From JANQIV01 sp050117315 (lineage in GTDB: Bacteria; Bacteroidota; Ignavibacteria; Ignavibacteriales; Melioribacteraceae): a stretch of 25,502 nucleotides of DNA. The notes below the pieces were generated by a model. It saw only the letters and a list, made by a program, of their open reading frames with translations. It searched no databases and had not been told where the DNA came from. Shown piece after piece: positions 1 through 7,306 of the stretch. The position numbers and the translations under genes are program-made. Each line of letters opens with the position of its first letter. The stretch's first letter is position 1. The stretch lies in contig JASFMY010000105.1 in assembly GCA_050117315.1 (NCBI GenBank), forward strand, positions 1 through 25,502, given 5' to 3'.

Positions 1-137
1 TTATAAACAATAGGTATTATGAGAGATTTAAGGATTTTAGAGATGCTGTATTAGGATTTTTTGAAAATGCTGAGAATATGAAAGAGGAATTAGAAAAATT
101 TATTGGGACTCAACTGCATCTTTTGAAACATGCTTAA
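1..137 (+). CDS. Transposase C-terminus (partial, IS630-like DDE family)
   Basis: This is the last 44 codons of a gene that enters from the left edge; the frame starts at base 3 and the stop is TAA at 135-137. The tail contains RYYERFKDFRDAV, then LGFFENAENM and a Leu/His-rich end. The aromatic pair followed by a 'F..FR.AV..FFEN' helix is what I associate with the extreme C-terminus of IS630-type DDE transposases. An inverted-repeat sequence begins only four bases after the stop, as expected at the right end of a compact insertion sequence. The catalytic part lies outside the window, so the family call rests on the tail and on context. Whether the gene is intact upstream cannot be seen. Confidence 0.6.
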   Translation, partial: INNRYYERFKDFRDAVLGFFENAENMKEELEKFIGTQLHLLKHA

Positions 138-141
138 TTGC

Positions 142-167
142 CCTAAAACCAATTTGGCTTGTGTATA
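142..167 (+). repeat. Insertion-sequence end, likely right inverted repeat
   Basis: This 26-bp sequence starts CCTAAAACCAATTTGG and ends GTGTATA. Its exact reverse complement lies at 509-534. It begins four bases after the transposase stop, so it is probably the right terminal repeat of the element entering from the left. In that case its outer tip is at about 165-167, next to a TA, consistent with IS630/mariner TA targets. Confidence 0.6.
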
Positions 168-508
168 CCTAAAATATACCTGTTGTGCGAAATAAAAAAA
201 CAGCAAAAAAGTTGAAGAATTATATAAATTAGATTACAATAACGTCGTAATTTATGACGACGACAAAAACAAAACACATTAGCCGCATTTGCTAACGTTA
301 ATACAACGTGGCTAAAGCTAATAGTTGTAGCTATTTCGCCAATACCCAGAGTTATACGCCGGTTAGTTGCTTTGTGTGACAAGTGCTTTCTCTTGAATTT
401 TAGACAACGGGTAAAATATCTATAAAACCATAATATTACTGATAAGAAAGGATTCTTTGTATCTATTTAATTACTGCTTTTTTTTAGGAACTAAAACATT
501 TTTTTTAT
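168..508. other. Noncoding stretch between two inverted IS ends
   Basis: No convincing gene is seen in these 341 bases. A minus-strand open frame over 143-382 has no ribosome-binding site and runs into the inverted repeat, so I do not call it. There are small hairpins: a 6-bp stem at 243-248/257-262 and a nested one at about 280-314, where TTAGCC pairs with GGCTAA around an inner ACGTT/AACGT stem. The stretch is either host DNA trapped between two IS copies or the interior of a 393-bp nonautonomous element spanning 142-534. Confidence 0.4.
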
Positions 509-534
509 TATACACAAGCCAAATTGGTTTTAGG
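509..534 (-). repeat. Second IS end, inverted relative to 142-167
   Basis: This is a perfect 26-bp reverse-complement copy of 142-167, starting TATACACAAGCC. If the first copy is a right end, this is the left end of a second element facing right, but no transposase reading frame follows. It is therefore a truncated copy, or one end of a nonautonomous element running 142-534. Confidence 0.6.
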
Positions 535-540
535 ATTTTG

Positions 541-606
541 CCATAAAGTCCTCTCCTTTTAAGACCTGCCCGCCGTACGAGACTTTGGGAGGCGGGGAGG
601 ATTTAG
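541..606. repeat. GC-rich palindromic intergenic repeat
   Basis: A GC-rich island in AT-rich DNA. CCTGCCCGCC at 565-574 pairs with GGCGGGGAGG at 591-600 with one mismatch, around a 16-base loop. The CCTGCCCGCC/GGCGGG core recurs in related form at about 4098-4121, and similar words occur near 1366-1465, which suggests a dispersed repeat family rather than a single-gene terminator. Confidence 0.55.
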
Positions 607-646
607 GTGAGTTTTAAATAAAAACAAAATCCCAAAACAAGTATAT

Positions 647-699
647 ATAGCTGTCACACCCTGTCCCGGCTTACCAGGAAAACATTTTGTGACAGCTAT
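647..699 (-). terminator. Hairpin downstream of the Cys-rich peptide gene
   Basis: A perfect 12-bp inverted repeat, ATAGCTGTCACA at 647-658 and TGTGACAGCTAT at 688-699, with a 29-base loop. It lies 54 bases past the stop of the minus-strand gene at 753-1094, and T-rich sequence follows on that strand, although not directly. A transcription terminator is the simplest reading; the long loop would also suit a repeat element or an RNA-level structure. Confidence 0.45.
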
Positions 700-752
700 T
701 AGAAATCAACAACACTAAAATCTTATAGGATAATAAATCGTTTTCCACAATT

Positions 753-1094
753 TTACGGTACAGTAATACATGGGTGACACGTTTCAAATTCAGTAGGACA
801 AAATACACAGGATATTCCAACTTCCGTGGGACACCCACCACCACAAGAATAACCACATGTTGCAGGGCAGGTATTGGCACAGGTGTCAGGGCATGTGTTG
901 GCGCATGTTGCCTCGCATGTATTGTAACACGTTAGATCTGTAGGACATATTCTACAAGAAGGACCGAAACATGTGTCAATTTCTTCGATAGAGGGGGGGA
1001 GATGTCCATGGGCTGTACCTTTTTTGTTCATTGAAGGCAATGTTTGAAATGATTCGACTTTTAAATCATCCAGGTTTAGTTTTAATTTTTTCAT
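753..1094 (-). CDS. Cys/Thr-rich RiPP precursor peptide (pinensin-like leader)
   Basis: This 113-residue peptide is probably exported after enzymatic modification. Residues 1-18 (KLKLNLDDLKVESFQT) match the leader style I know from Bacteroidota lanthipeptide-type precursors such as the pinensin family. A short Gly/Pro linker to about residue 40 contains an acidic IEEID stretch. The core, 41-113, holds 16 cysteines. Nine of them (C56, 60, 64, 68, 72, 76, 80, 84, 88) are spaced exactly four apart, seven of these after Thr and one after Ser, giving TCxx repeats. The Thr/Ser-Cys pairs suit dehydration and thioether ring formation. The ATG at 1092-1094 has GAGAGG about seven bases upstream on the minus strand. 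No LanB/LanM, cyclase, protease or exporter gene is in the window, so the modification is inference. A Cys-rich metal-binding peptide is a weaker alternative. Confidence 0.75.
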   Translation of the reverse strand: MKKLKLNLDDLKVESFQTLPSMNKKGTAHGHLPPSIEEIDTCFGPSCRICPTDLTCYNTCEATCANTCPDTCANTCPATCGYSCGGGCPTEVGISCVFCPTEFETCHPCITVP

Positions 1095-1143
1095 TAAGGA
1101 ACCTCTCGATTTAGTTATTGATTTGTTGTTTTTTTATTATGTG

Positions 1144-1162
1144 ATGGCATAATGGATGCCAT
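1144..1162 (-). promoter_or_regulatory. Palindrome upstream of the RiPP precursor gene
   Basis: ATGGCAT at 1144-1150 and ATGCCAT at 1156-1162 form a perfect 7-bp inverted repeat with a 5-base spacer, 49 bases upstream of the peptide start. No T-run follows on the minus strand, so it is more likely an operator or leader-RNA structure than a terminator. I could not fix a promoter with confidence. Confidence 0.3.
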
Positions 1163-1365
1163 ACATTATTGAATATTTCTAAGTCTAAGTTGAAATAAAA
1201 TATTATTGAATCTAAATAAACAACCGATATCGCAAGATTTATAAAATATAAGCATTAATTAATATATATGGCAATAGAAAAATATGTGACCACTAAAATA
1301 TTTACTATTAATGAAACTAAGTATATGATTTGCTATTCTTTAAGTTGATATGAGAATGACTTCTT

Positions 1366-1465
1366 GCCTGCCTTGGCGGTGCCAAAGGCACCCTATGGGG
1401 CAGACAGGTCCGCCGTCTTGCCTTCGCGAAGCTACGGCAAAGCGAGGAGCAAACGCGAAGGCGGA
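1366..1465. repeat. GC-rich palindromic repeat cluster
   Basis: A dense set of nested stems: GGTGCC/GGCACC (1378-1383/1387-1392), TTGCC/GGCAA (1418-1422/1436-1440), TTCGCG/CGCGAA (1423-1428/1454-1459) and TCCGCC/GGCGGA (1409-1414/1460-1465). It is far more GC-rich than its surroundings. It reads as a dispersed intergenic repeat and no protein is encoded. Confidence 0.55.
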
Positions 1466-2026
1466 TTAAAGATTAATGAAATCCAAAATTTTTTCTCAAT
1501 TTATAAAAATTGAAATTAATATTTTAAAATATCATGTAGATTAAATGATCCTATTATAAATAAAATTTCCCTTTTTCTGATATCTTTTCTTGTTGACCTG
1601 GAAGTAATTAGTAACAGGTCGTATATTTATAAATTTTTACAAATAAATAAGTAACAGGGCCTTATTGCTTCGAATATTTCCAAATGGCTATACGCTGTAG
1701 CTATGCCATTTACGCATCCGACTACGTCCACAAAACGGACTTCGACGGACAAGTTGTTTAATTGCTGTAAAAGCTTGTTCCAACAATATGGCCATTGAAC
1801 AATTTGACAATTGTTGCGATTATTCAAGAGTAAAAAATTTCCGGAACTATATTGTTCATAATAATTTTCTGATATTCGAACAGGCATTAAAGATTGCCTA
1901 TTTTTTTACAACTTAGAAATTTGCCAATCAGCCCGCGTAGAAATATAATTAATCAAAAAGTTTGTTGAAATTAAATAGATTATGTTATATTATGACAGGT
2001 GAATCCGATTAAATAGTAGGTTTGTT
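1466..2026. other. AT-rich stretch without a convincing gene
   Basis: Nothing here can be called a gene with confidence. A minus-strand frame at 1627-1887 (86 codons) starts with ATG but has only a weak AGG nine bases upstream. Its protein, rich in Asn and Leu, resembles nothing I recognise. A small hairpin (GACCTG 1595-1600, CAGGTC 1615-1620) lies just past the end of that frame. The promoter of the next gene must lie in the last 60 bases; I see TTGAAA and TATATT-like words but no clear match. Confidence 0.4.
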
Positions 2027-3979
2027 ATGAAACCGTCAAATAAAAATCGTGATAATGGTAAAACCTCAACGAAAAACATCCAACCCCCGGCTCAGCTAAA
2101 ATGGATAACCACAAAAATTCTTGACGATGTATTCACAGACGAGGTTAGTCTGTTCAAACCGCACTTTGATATTGATTATGACGCATACCTGCAAAGGTTG
2201 TGGGAATCCAACAATGAGATTTATGAAATATTAAAAAAAGCAGACAGGCTGGAAAAAGCCCGTGATGATTTATATGCTTACCTGGAACAGGCGGAAAGAA
2301 AAGTTTTTGATGTTGCAAACGATCTTCACATACTCGAAAAAGCAACAGTTAGAGAATGCATCCGTGTTTTTAGAAGTATTATAGGACCGGTAAATGAATT
2401 CCGCACGGAATTCTCTGCCCTGGAGACTCTCTGGAAACTTGCCGGGAATAAAAAGGATGAATTGAAGAGCAAAATATCACCCGGGTTTATTCTTGAATTT
2501 ATAAACCTTTTCCGGGGAGTTATAGGCAAGTCAAATATATATCTTGAAAACGAACAGGTAAAAAAAGGAATCCCGGAATTTTTTAAAAAGAAAGGAAGAG
2601 AAGCAGCGCTGTTAAGAATGAATATTCTTGATGATTTGGGAACCAATATTCAAAAATATTTTAAGAAATATCCTTCGGGACTGGAAGAAGAAGTTGTAGA
2701 CTGGCGTTTGGAAAACAAGGCCAAAATCCTGCGCTATTTTAACGCAACTGAAGAAGATTGGAATAACTACCGGTGGCATTTGAAGAATGTGATAAAGGAT
2801 ACCAAGCCGCTGGTAGACCTTATTGAACTTACAAACGAACAAAAGGAAGCAGTTGAAAAAGCAGTTAACAACAAAATAGCATTCGGAATTACTCCGTACT
2901 ACCTCAGTTTAATGGATTCAAAACTCTCAATAGGTTACGATCATGCGATACGCGCCCAGGTTATTCCGCCTAAAGAATATGTAGACAAAATGGTAGAACA
3001 TAATACCGACCGTGAAATTGTTTTTGATTTTATGTGCGAACATGATACTTCGCCGGTAGACCTTGTAACGAGAAGATACCCCATGATTTCCATTTTAAAA
3101 CCGTTTAATTCTTGTGCACAGATTTGCGTTTATTGCCAGCGTAACTGGGAAATAGAAAGAGTGCTGGATCCTAAAGCGATGGCAACACATGATAAAATTG
3201 ATGAAGCGCTAAAGTGGTTTGACGACCACAAAAGTGTAGGCGATGTGCTGATTACCGGCGGCGACCCTCTAATAATGAATGATACACAAATTCAAAAAAT
3301 ACTGGAAACGCTTGCCGCAAAAAAACATATCTACAGGATAAGAATAGGAACCCGAACACCGGTTGTATTACCGGCGCGTTTTACGGATAACTTAATAAAT
3401 ATATTTTCACAATATCATAACCCGCCTGTACTTGAAATCGCCGTGGTTACTCATTTTGAACACTCATACGAGATTACTCCCGAAGCAGCCGGCGCCGTTC
3501 AAAAGCTGCGTAAACTGGGTATTAGTGTTTATAACCAGCAGGTTTTTACGGTTGAAAATTCCAGGAGATTTGAATCGGCAAAACTCAGGAAAGATTTAAA
3601 GTCAATAGGAGTAGACCCGTACTATACTTTTAATATGAAAGGAAAAGAAGAAACAAGCAGGTATATGGTTCCGATTGCAAGAATACTGCAGGAAAGAAAA
3701 GAAGAAGCCCGTCTTCTCTCGGGACTTGACCGCACCGACGAACCTGTATTTAACGTACCCCGGCTTGGAAAAAATCATCTCTATGGAGGCCAGGATCACC
3801 GGCTGGTAATGATTCTGCCGGACGGATCGCGTGTGTATGAATTTCACCCATGGGAAAAGAACATTACTGCTGTTCCGCCTTATAATTATGTTGATGTTCC
3901 TATTTATGATTACCTTGAAGAACTTGCTTCACGCGGCGAAAATATCCGTGACTACAGAACTATCTGGTTTTATTATTAA
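2027..3979 (+). CDS. KamA-family radical SAM aminomutase, glutamate-2,3-aminomutase-like
   Basis: Radical SAM, PLP-dependent 2,3-aminomutase of 650 residues. The CxxxCxxC cluster motif is C363, C367, C370, followed by an aromatic/basic QRNWEI; GGDP is at 411-414; the PLP lysine is probably K582 in the PRLGK segment. By alignment from memory, the two aspartates that hold the substrate in lysine 2,3-aminomutase fall at K538 (FNMK) and N576 (VFN). Lys and Asn at these places are what I recall for glutamate 2,3-aminomutase, so beta-glutamate formation, an osmolyte route, is a better guess than lysine. Similarity to ordinary KamA starts near residue 240 (DWNNYRWHLKN). Residues 1-240 are a charged, helical extension absent from the usual ~420-residue enzymes. 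The ATG has a weak TAGTAGG upstream. The gene stands alone; substrate is not proven. Confidence 0.85.
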   Translation: MKPSNKNRDNGKTSTKNIQPPAQLKWITTKILDDVFTDEVSLFKPHFDIDYDAYLQRLWESNNEIYEILKKADRLEKARDDLYAYLEQAERKVFDVANDLHILEKATVRECIRVFRSIIGPVNEFRTEFSALETLWKLAGNKKDELKSKISPGFILEFINLFRGVIGKSNIYLENEQVKKGIPEFFKKKGREAALLRMNILDDLGTNIQKYFKKYPSGLEEEVVDWRLENKAKILRYFNATEEDWNNYRWHLKNVIKDTKPLVDLIELTNEQKEAVEKAVNNKIAFGITPYYLSLMDSKLSIGYDHAIRAQVIPPKEYVDKMVEHNTDREIVFDFMCEHDTSPVDLVTRRYPMISILKPFNSCAQICVYCQRNWEIERVLDPKAMATHDKIDEALKWFDDHKSVGDVLITGGDPLIMNDTQIQKILETLAAKKHIYRIRIGTRTPVVLPARFTDNLINIFSQYHNPPVLEIAVVTHFEHSYEITPEAAGAVQKLRKLGISVYNQQVFTVENSRRFESAKLRKDLKSIGVDPYYTFNMKGKEETSRYMVPIARILQERKEEARLLSGLDRTDEPVFNVPRLGKNHLYGGQDHRLVMILPDGSRVYEFHPWEKNITAVPPYNYVDVPIYDYLEELASRGENIRDYRTIWFYY

Positions 3980-4066
3980 TATTTCATTCAAGTGTATTTT
4001 GGTAAAGTAAATAAACCCGTTGTGTGAAATAGATATTTAGATAGTAGTAAAGAACAGTGTTTTATT

Positions 4067-4231
4067 GTCATATCGACGAACGTTTTTTGTGAGGAGCCTG
4101 CCCGCTATCTTTTTTGGCGGGATATCTTTAACCCGGTTTTTTCCAATAAACATTTATAAAGATTTCTCTCCCTAGGAGTCCTTGGGACACCTCCGACAAT
4201 CCGCTGCGGAACGTCGGAAGTTCGAAATGAC
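4067..4231. repeat. Dispersed intergenic repeat (TCATTTCGA / AGATTTCTC family)
   Basis: The element has imperfect inverted ends, GTCATATCGACGAAC at 4067 and GTTCGAAATGAC at 4220-4231. It holds internal hairpins: CCCGC/GCGGG (4101-4105/4117-4121), TCCGC/GCGGA (4200-4210) and TCCGAC/GTCGGA (4192-4197/4213-4218). The words TCGAAATGAC and GATTTCTC also occur inside the element at 19204-19346, which marks both as one repeat family. It fills most of the gap 3980-4299, where I see no gene. Confidence 0.55.
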
Positions 4232-4299
4232 TATTCAAAATAGTAGATAATAAAAAGATTCAGTAGAAATAATTTAATAACAGATATGAGGTGTTCATC

Positions 4300-5118
4300 A
4301 TGAGTGCCTGGTCAAACATAGAAATTTCAGCAGAAGATCCCGAAATTATTGCAATTGATAAAATTGAAAAATCACTCGGGGAAATACCGCAGCACATTCT
4401 GCAAATCCGTAACCTTATAACGAGATTCGAAGTTTGCCATTTCAAAATCGATCAGCATTTAAAGAAAATTAAAGACTCGATATTTGGATTATCCCCTGTT
4501 ATAGAGCCTGAAAGTATTGGAGCAAACCACATCCGCATGGGTGAAGATGCGTCAAAGAAAGATAAAACCGGGCGCAGCCTTTTGGGTCTGCAGTACCTAA
4601 TAGCAGTTAAAAGATGGCTAAGTGATGATCCGGGAAATAAAAAGTCGAAAAATTATGATGAAGAAATTGATGAAAAAGTAACTGAATGGCTGGGAAGTAA
4701 AACACCGGGAAAAGAAAAACTTATACGTTTATTAATTGCTCGAATGACCTGGGATTGGAAATCATATGAAGAATTAACAAAGGGGGAAAAATTAGAAGGA
4801 CTGAAATACCAGGTTTGCACTATGGATATTTGCCACTACGCCTTCCCGGAAAACCTAAATAAACTTTTACAGGGAATCGGTAAAATGAAACAGGCGGAAG
4901 GGTTTGAAGGATGCGGGGATTATAATGAAGAAATCAGAGAATTCCTCGGTGCAGAATTTTCCGGTTTGTATAACCGGATGAAAACAAACAGACATAAATC
5001 AAAAAATGATATAGACGGAAAAGAGTCATTAAAATATTGGCTTGTTGCTTGCTTCGCAAAAACCTTGAAAGAACAATTAGGCATCAAAAAAAGGTTACCC
5101 ATTCCCGGGATAGAATGA
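4300..5118 (+). CDS. Uncharacterised protein, 272 residues
   Basis: I do not recognise this protein. It is charged, apparently all-helical and soluble, with no signal peptide or membrane segment. Only three cysteines are seen (around residues 46, 173 and 178) plus one each near 205 and 252, with no metal-site spacing. The frame is open from GTG at 4291, but the ATG at 4300 has GAGG eight bases upstream, and that motif overlaps the GTG, so 4300 is the better start. The codon style matches its neighbours. It stands alone between a repeat-filled gap and a separately promoted outer-membrane gene. A sensor, phage-like or other accessory role cannot be told apart from sequence. Confidence 0.75.
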   Translation: MSAWSNIEISAEDPEIIAIDKIEKSLGEIPQHILQIRNLITRFEVCHFKIDQHLKKIKDSIFGLSPVIEPESIGANHIRMGEDASKKDKTGRSLLGLQYLIAVKRWLSDDPGNKKSKNYDEEIDEKVTEWLGSKTPGKEKLIRLLIARMTWDWKSYEELTKGEKLEGLKYQVCTMDICHYAFPENLNKLLQGIGKMKQAEGFEGCGDYNEEIREFLGAEFSGLYNRMKTNRHKSKNDIDGKESLKYWLVACFAKTLKEQLGIKKRLPIPGIE

Positions 5119-5216
5119 CTCCAAAACAAGAAAAATCACAGTCGATTTTAACGAGATAACATAACTTAATAACTTGCCTGAAAATTAGAAGTTCCAAGAA
5201 TTTGCATTAAATACCA

Positions 5217-5249
5217 TTTGTAATTTTTGTAAATTTTGCAGTACTTTTG
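5217..5249 (+). promoter_or_regulatory. Bacteroidota-type promoter of the outer-membrane gene
   Basis: TTTG at 5217-5220, a 21-base spacer, then TACTTTTG at 5242-5249. This matches the TTTG / TAnnTTTG consensus used by the Bacteroidota primary sigma factor. Transcription would start near 5256, giving a leader of about 65 bases before the ATG at 5323. A GCGGG/CCCGC pair (about 5249 and 5286) lies in that leader. Confidence 0.6.
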
Positions 5250-5322
5250 CGGGAAATCATAAAATAAATTTATTTACACAATAACCCGCACTTAATATCA
5301 TTAAATAATTATAGGTAAAATA

Positions 5323-5979
5323 ATGAAGAAGAACGTTACAGGCTCCTTGTTGGTTTTTATTTTTCTTTTCACAGTTTCAAAAGGGCAAATCTTAGAACGG
5401 TACGGATTAAAAACCGGCCCAACTTTCTCAAAACAAGATTGGGAATATCCCGCCGTTGATTTTAAAGATGAATTTGATAACAGGACAGGATTTGCTATCG
5501 GAGCTTTTGCAGAGATAATTAGAATCGGCGCAATCGGTATACAGTCCGAGCTTAACTACATTCAGAGAGGTAGTAAGATGTTTGATGTTACAGGTGTAGA
5601 TAGTCCCGACCTCATAGGAACGATTAAAAACAGAACCGATTATCTCAGCCTGGCATTACTTGCAAAGTATAATTTAAAAATGCCTTTAATTTCACCTTAC
5701 GTTCTATTGGGACCAAGACTCGATTTCTATCTCGATTTTGATATTGACGAAATTGTGCATGAAGTATATGCCGAAACCTTTGAAAATTTTAAAGACCAAA
5801 TTTATGGCGGTACCATAGGGGTAGGTGCAGAAGTTAATGTTTTGCCTGTTGACCTGTTCGCCGAATTCAGGTATGATTTTGATTTTAACAAAGCATTCGA
5901 AGATGATTATATAGACATATCAAGTAAGTCATTCTATTTCACGGTTGGATTATTTTTGGATTCTCTTTTTGAGGAATAG
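5323..5979 (+). CDS. Outer-membrane beta-barrel protein (PorT/OMP_b-brl type)
   Basis: A 218-residue exported protein. Residues 1-21 (MKKN then a hydrophobic run ending SKGQ) form a signal peptide with cleavage likely after KG or GQ. The rest alternates short aromatic/hydrophobic strands with acidic loops: YGLKTGPTFSK, GFAIGAFAEI, GIQSELNYIQRG, LSLALLAKYNL, PYVLLGPRLDFYL, GGTIGVGAEVN, LFAEFRYDFDF and a final FYFTVGLFL strand. This is the pattern of small eight-stranded barrels in the outer membrane of Bacteroidota relatives. It has its own promoter and no operon partner. Its cargo or partner is unknown, and the many Asp/Glu in the predicted outer loops give no specific function. Confidence 0.85.
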   Translation: MKKNVTGSLLVFIFLFTVSKGQILERYGLKTGPTFSKQDWEYPAVDFKDEFDNRTGFAIGAFAEIIRIGAIGIQSELNYIQRGSKMFDVTGVDSPDLIGTIKNRTDYLSLALLAKYNLKMPLISPYVLLGPRLDFYLDFDIDEIVHEVYAETFENFKDQIYGGTIGVGAEVNVLPVDLFAEFRYDFDFNKAFEDDYIDISSKSFYFTVGLFLDSLFEE

Positions 5980-6123
5980 AAATAGATAAAAAGGAATGTT
6001 TAAAGATTGTTGTTTACCAAATAAAATTTAAATAAAGCTTTACAAAGGCTAAACGACAGTTTTAAATTTATCGTATCTCTTAACCAGGTTGTAAAAAACG
6101 AAACTTTCTTTTAGTGAGTTCGT

Positions 6124-6175
6124 AAATCCCCGAAATTTTTTCCATGGGAACAAGCATGATTCGGGGGATTTTATA
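6124..6175 (+). terminator. Hairpin with T tail downstream of the barrel gene
   Basis: AAATCCCCGAA at 6124-6134 pairs with TTCGGGGGATTT at 6160-6171 with one bulged G, and TTTTATAAAA follows. It may end transcription of the barrel gene about 145 bases upstream. The position is rather far, so a repeat origin is possible. The rest of the 303-base gap 5980-6282 shows nothing else I can name. Confidence 0.45.
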
Positions 6176-6282
6176 AAAATTAATATCCTGAACTAATAAT
6201 CTTTGCTGAAAGTTTTGAATGAATTACTTAAATTCTTCCGGTCTATCAAAAAGTTACTCAACGAGAATCTCAGAGGAAATAA

Positions 6283-7296
6283 ATGAAAATATATTCCAAA
6301 AAAGATTTGAACAGCTATTCGCAATCACTAACTTATGATGATATAAGCTTAATTCCGCTTGAAATTTCACGGGTTAAAAGCAGGATAGAATGTGATACGA
6401 AATGCAGCTTTCTCGGTGAGGAATTCCTGCTGCCTGTAATGTCAAGCCCGATGGATTCTGTTACCGGATTAAGGATGGCTGAAGAATTAACAGACCTCGG
6501 CTGTCTCGGCATTGTAAACAGATTTGATTCTTCGTTAGACGAAGTTATTAAAAGCGGTGATGAAACAAAGGTTAAAGCCGTATCAATAAGCCTTCATGCA
6601 AAGGAAAAGCAGATTGAAAAATTAGCTGCAAAAGGATTTATAATATGTATTGATACTGCAAATGCAAATAATGCTTCGGTGCTGAATAAATGTGAAGCGA
6701 TTAAAAAGAAGCATAACGTAAAAGTTATTGTCGGTAACATTGCACACGGCTCAACTTTAAAGCAGCTTGCCAATGCAGGTGCCGATGCGGTAAGAATAGG
6801 TATTGGCGGCGGCAGTGTGTGTACTACTTCAATTCAAACGGGCATAGGGATTGGGCAGGTTTCCTCGTTGCTTAATACTTATTTTACGAGAGAAAAGGAA
6901 AACTTGTCAATTGATTTAATTGCCGACGGCGGAATAAAAAGTGCAGGTGATGTTGCCAAAGCAATTGCGCTCGGCGCCGACGCGGTAATGCTGGGCAGAA
7001 TGCTTGCCGGAACAAAAGAAACTCCCGGCGAAGTAATAAAATATAACGACCAGTTATGGAAAAAATACAGAGGCTCTGCTTCTTTCGGAGTAAAAATGAA
7101 AGGAGAATTTATTGAAGGCGAAGAAACAATGATCCCCTATAAAGGAGCAGTGAAAAATATAATTAATAATATCTCCGACGGGTTAAAAAGTTCTATGAGT
7201 TATATGAATAGAATTAATATCGACGAATTCAAAAAGATTAACACTTTTGCAGTATTAAGCAACAGCTCTTATTTGGAAAGACTGCCGAAGAAATAA
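6283..7296 (+). CDS. guaC: IMPDH/GMPR-family enzyme, probably GMP reductase
   Basis: A cytosolic TIM-barrel enzyme of 337 residues that interconverts purine nucleotides using NAD(P)(H). It has the family signature GGGSVCTT with catalytic C180 and T182, the nucleotide-binding ADGGIKSAGD at 214-223, and LGRMLAG at 237-243. There is no pair of CBS domains and no Arg-Tyr of the IMP dehydrogenase flap. Instead it has FIEGEETMIPYKG near 276-288, whose Glu (279 or 280) fits the GMP reductase Thr-Glu pair. Length also fits GMP reductase (about 345) rather than IMP dehydrogenase (about 490). The reaction would be GMP plus NADPH to IMP and ammonia. AGAGGAA lies six bases before the ATG. A short-form IMP dehydrogenase is the alternative; the symbol is tentative. 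Confidence 0.75.
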   Translation: MKIYSKKDLNSYSQSLTYDDISLIPLEISRVKSRIECDTKCSFLGEEFLLPVMSSPMDSVTGLRMAEELTDLGCLGIVNRFDSSLDEVIKSGDETKVKAVSISLHAKEKQIEKLAAKGFIICIDTANANNASVLNKCEAIKKKHNVKVIVGNIAHGSTLKQLANAGADAVRIGIGGGSVCTTSIQTGIGIGQVSSLLNTYFTREKENLSIDLIADGGIKSAGDVAKAIALGADAVMLGRMLAGTKETPGEVIKYNDQLWKKYRGSASFGVKMKGEFIEGEETMIPYKGAVKNIINNISDGLKSSMSYMNRINIDEFKKINTFAVLSNSSYLERLPKK

Positions 7297-7306
7297 AAAG
7301 AATTGA

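Noticed and set aside
280..370. Possible integron attC-like site (nested TTAGCC/GGCTAA stem, GTTATACGCCGGTTAG words)
   Set aside because: There is no matching R'/R'' pair, no integrase and no cassette array; the likeness is too loose to claim.
143..382. Minus-strand 79-codon open frame in the IS-flanked spacer
   Set aside because: It has no ribosome-binding site, unnatural composition, and ends inside the inverted repeat; more likely chance.
671..880. Second minus-strand frame overlapping the Cys-rich peptide
   Set aside because: It is an out-of-frame shadow of the repeat-coding DNA and runs into the downstream hairpin.
753..1094. CRISPR-like reading of the 12-bp periodic DNA in the peptide gene
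   Set aside because: The period is that of TCxx codons with synonymous drift; there are no spacers and the frame is kept throughout.
1627..1887. Minus-strand 86-codon open frame
   Set aside because: The start has only a weak AGG, no family likeness is seen, and the surroundings are repeats; kept as unassigned noncoding DNA.
2326..2842. Minus-strand frames inside the aminomutase gene
   Set aside because: They lie opposite a long, well-supported gene with conserved motifs; antisense shadows.
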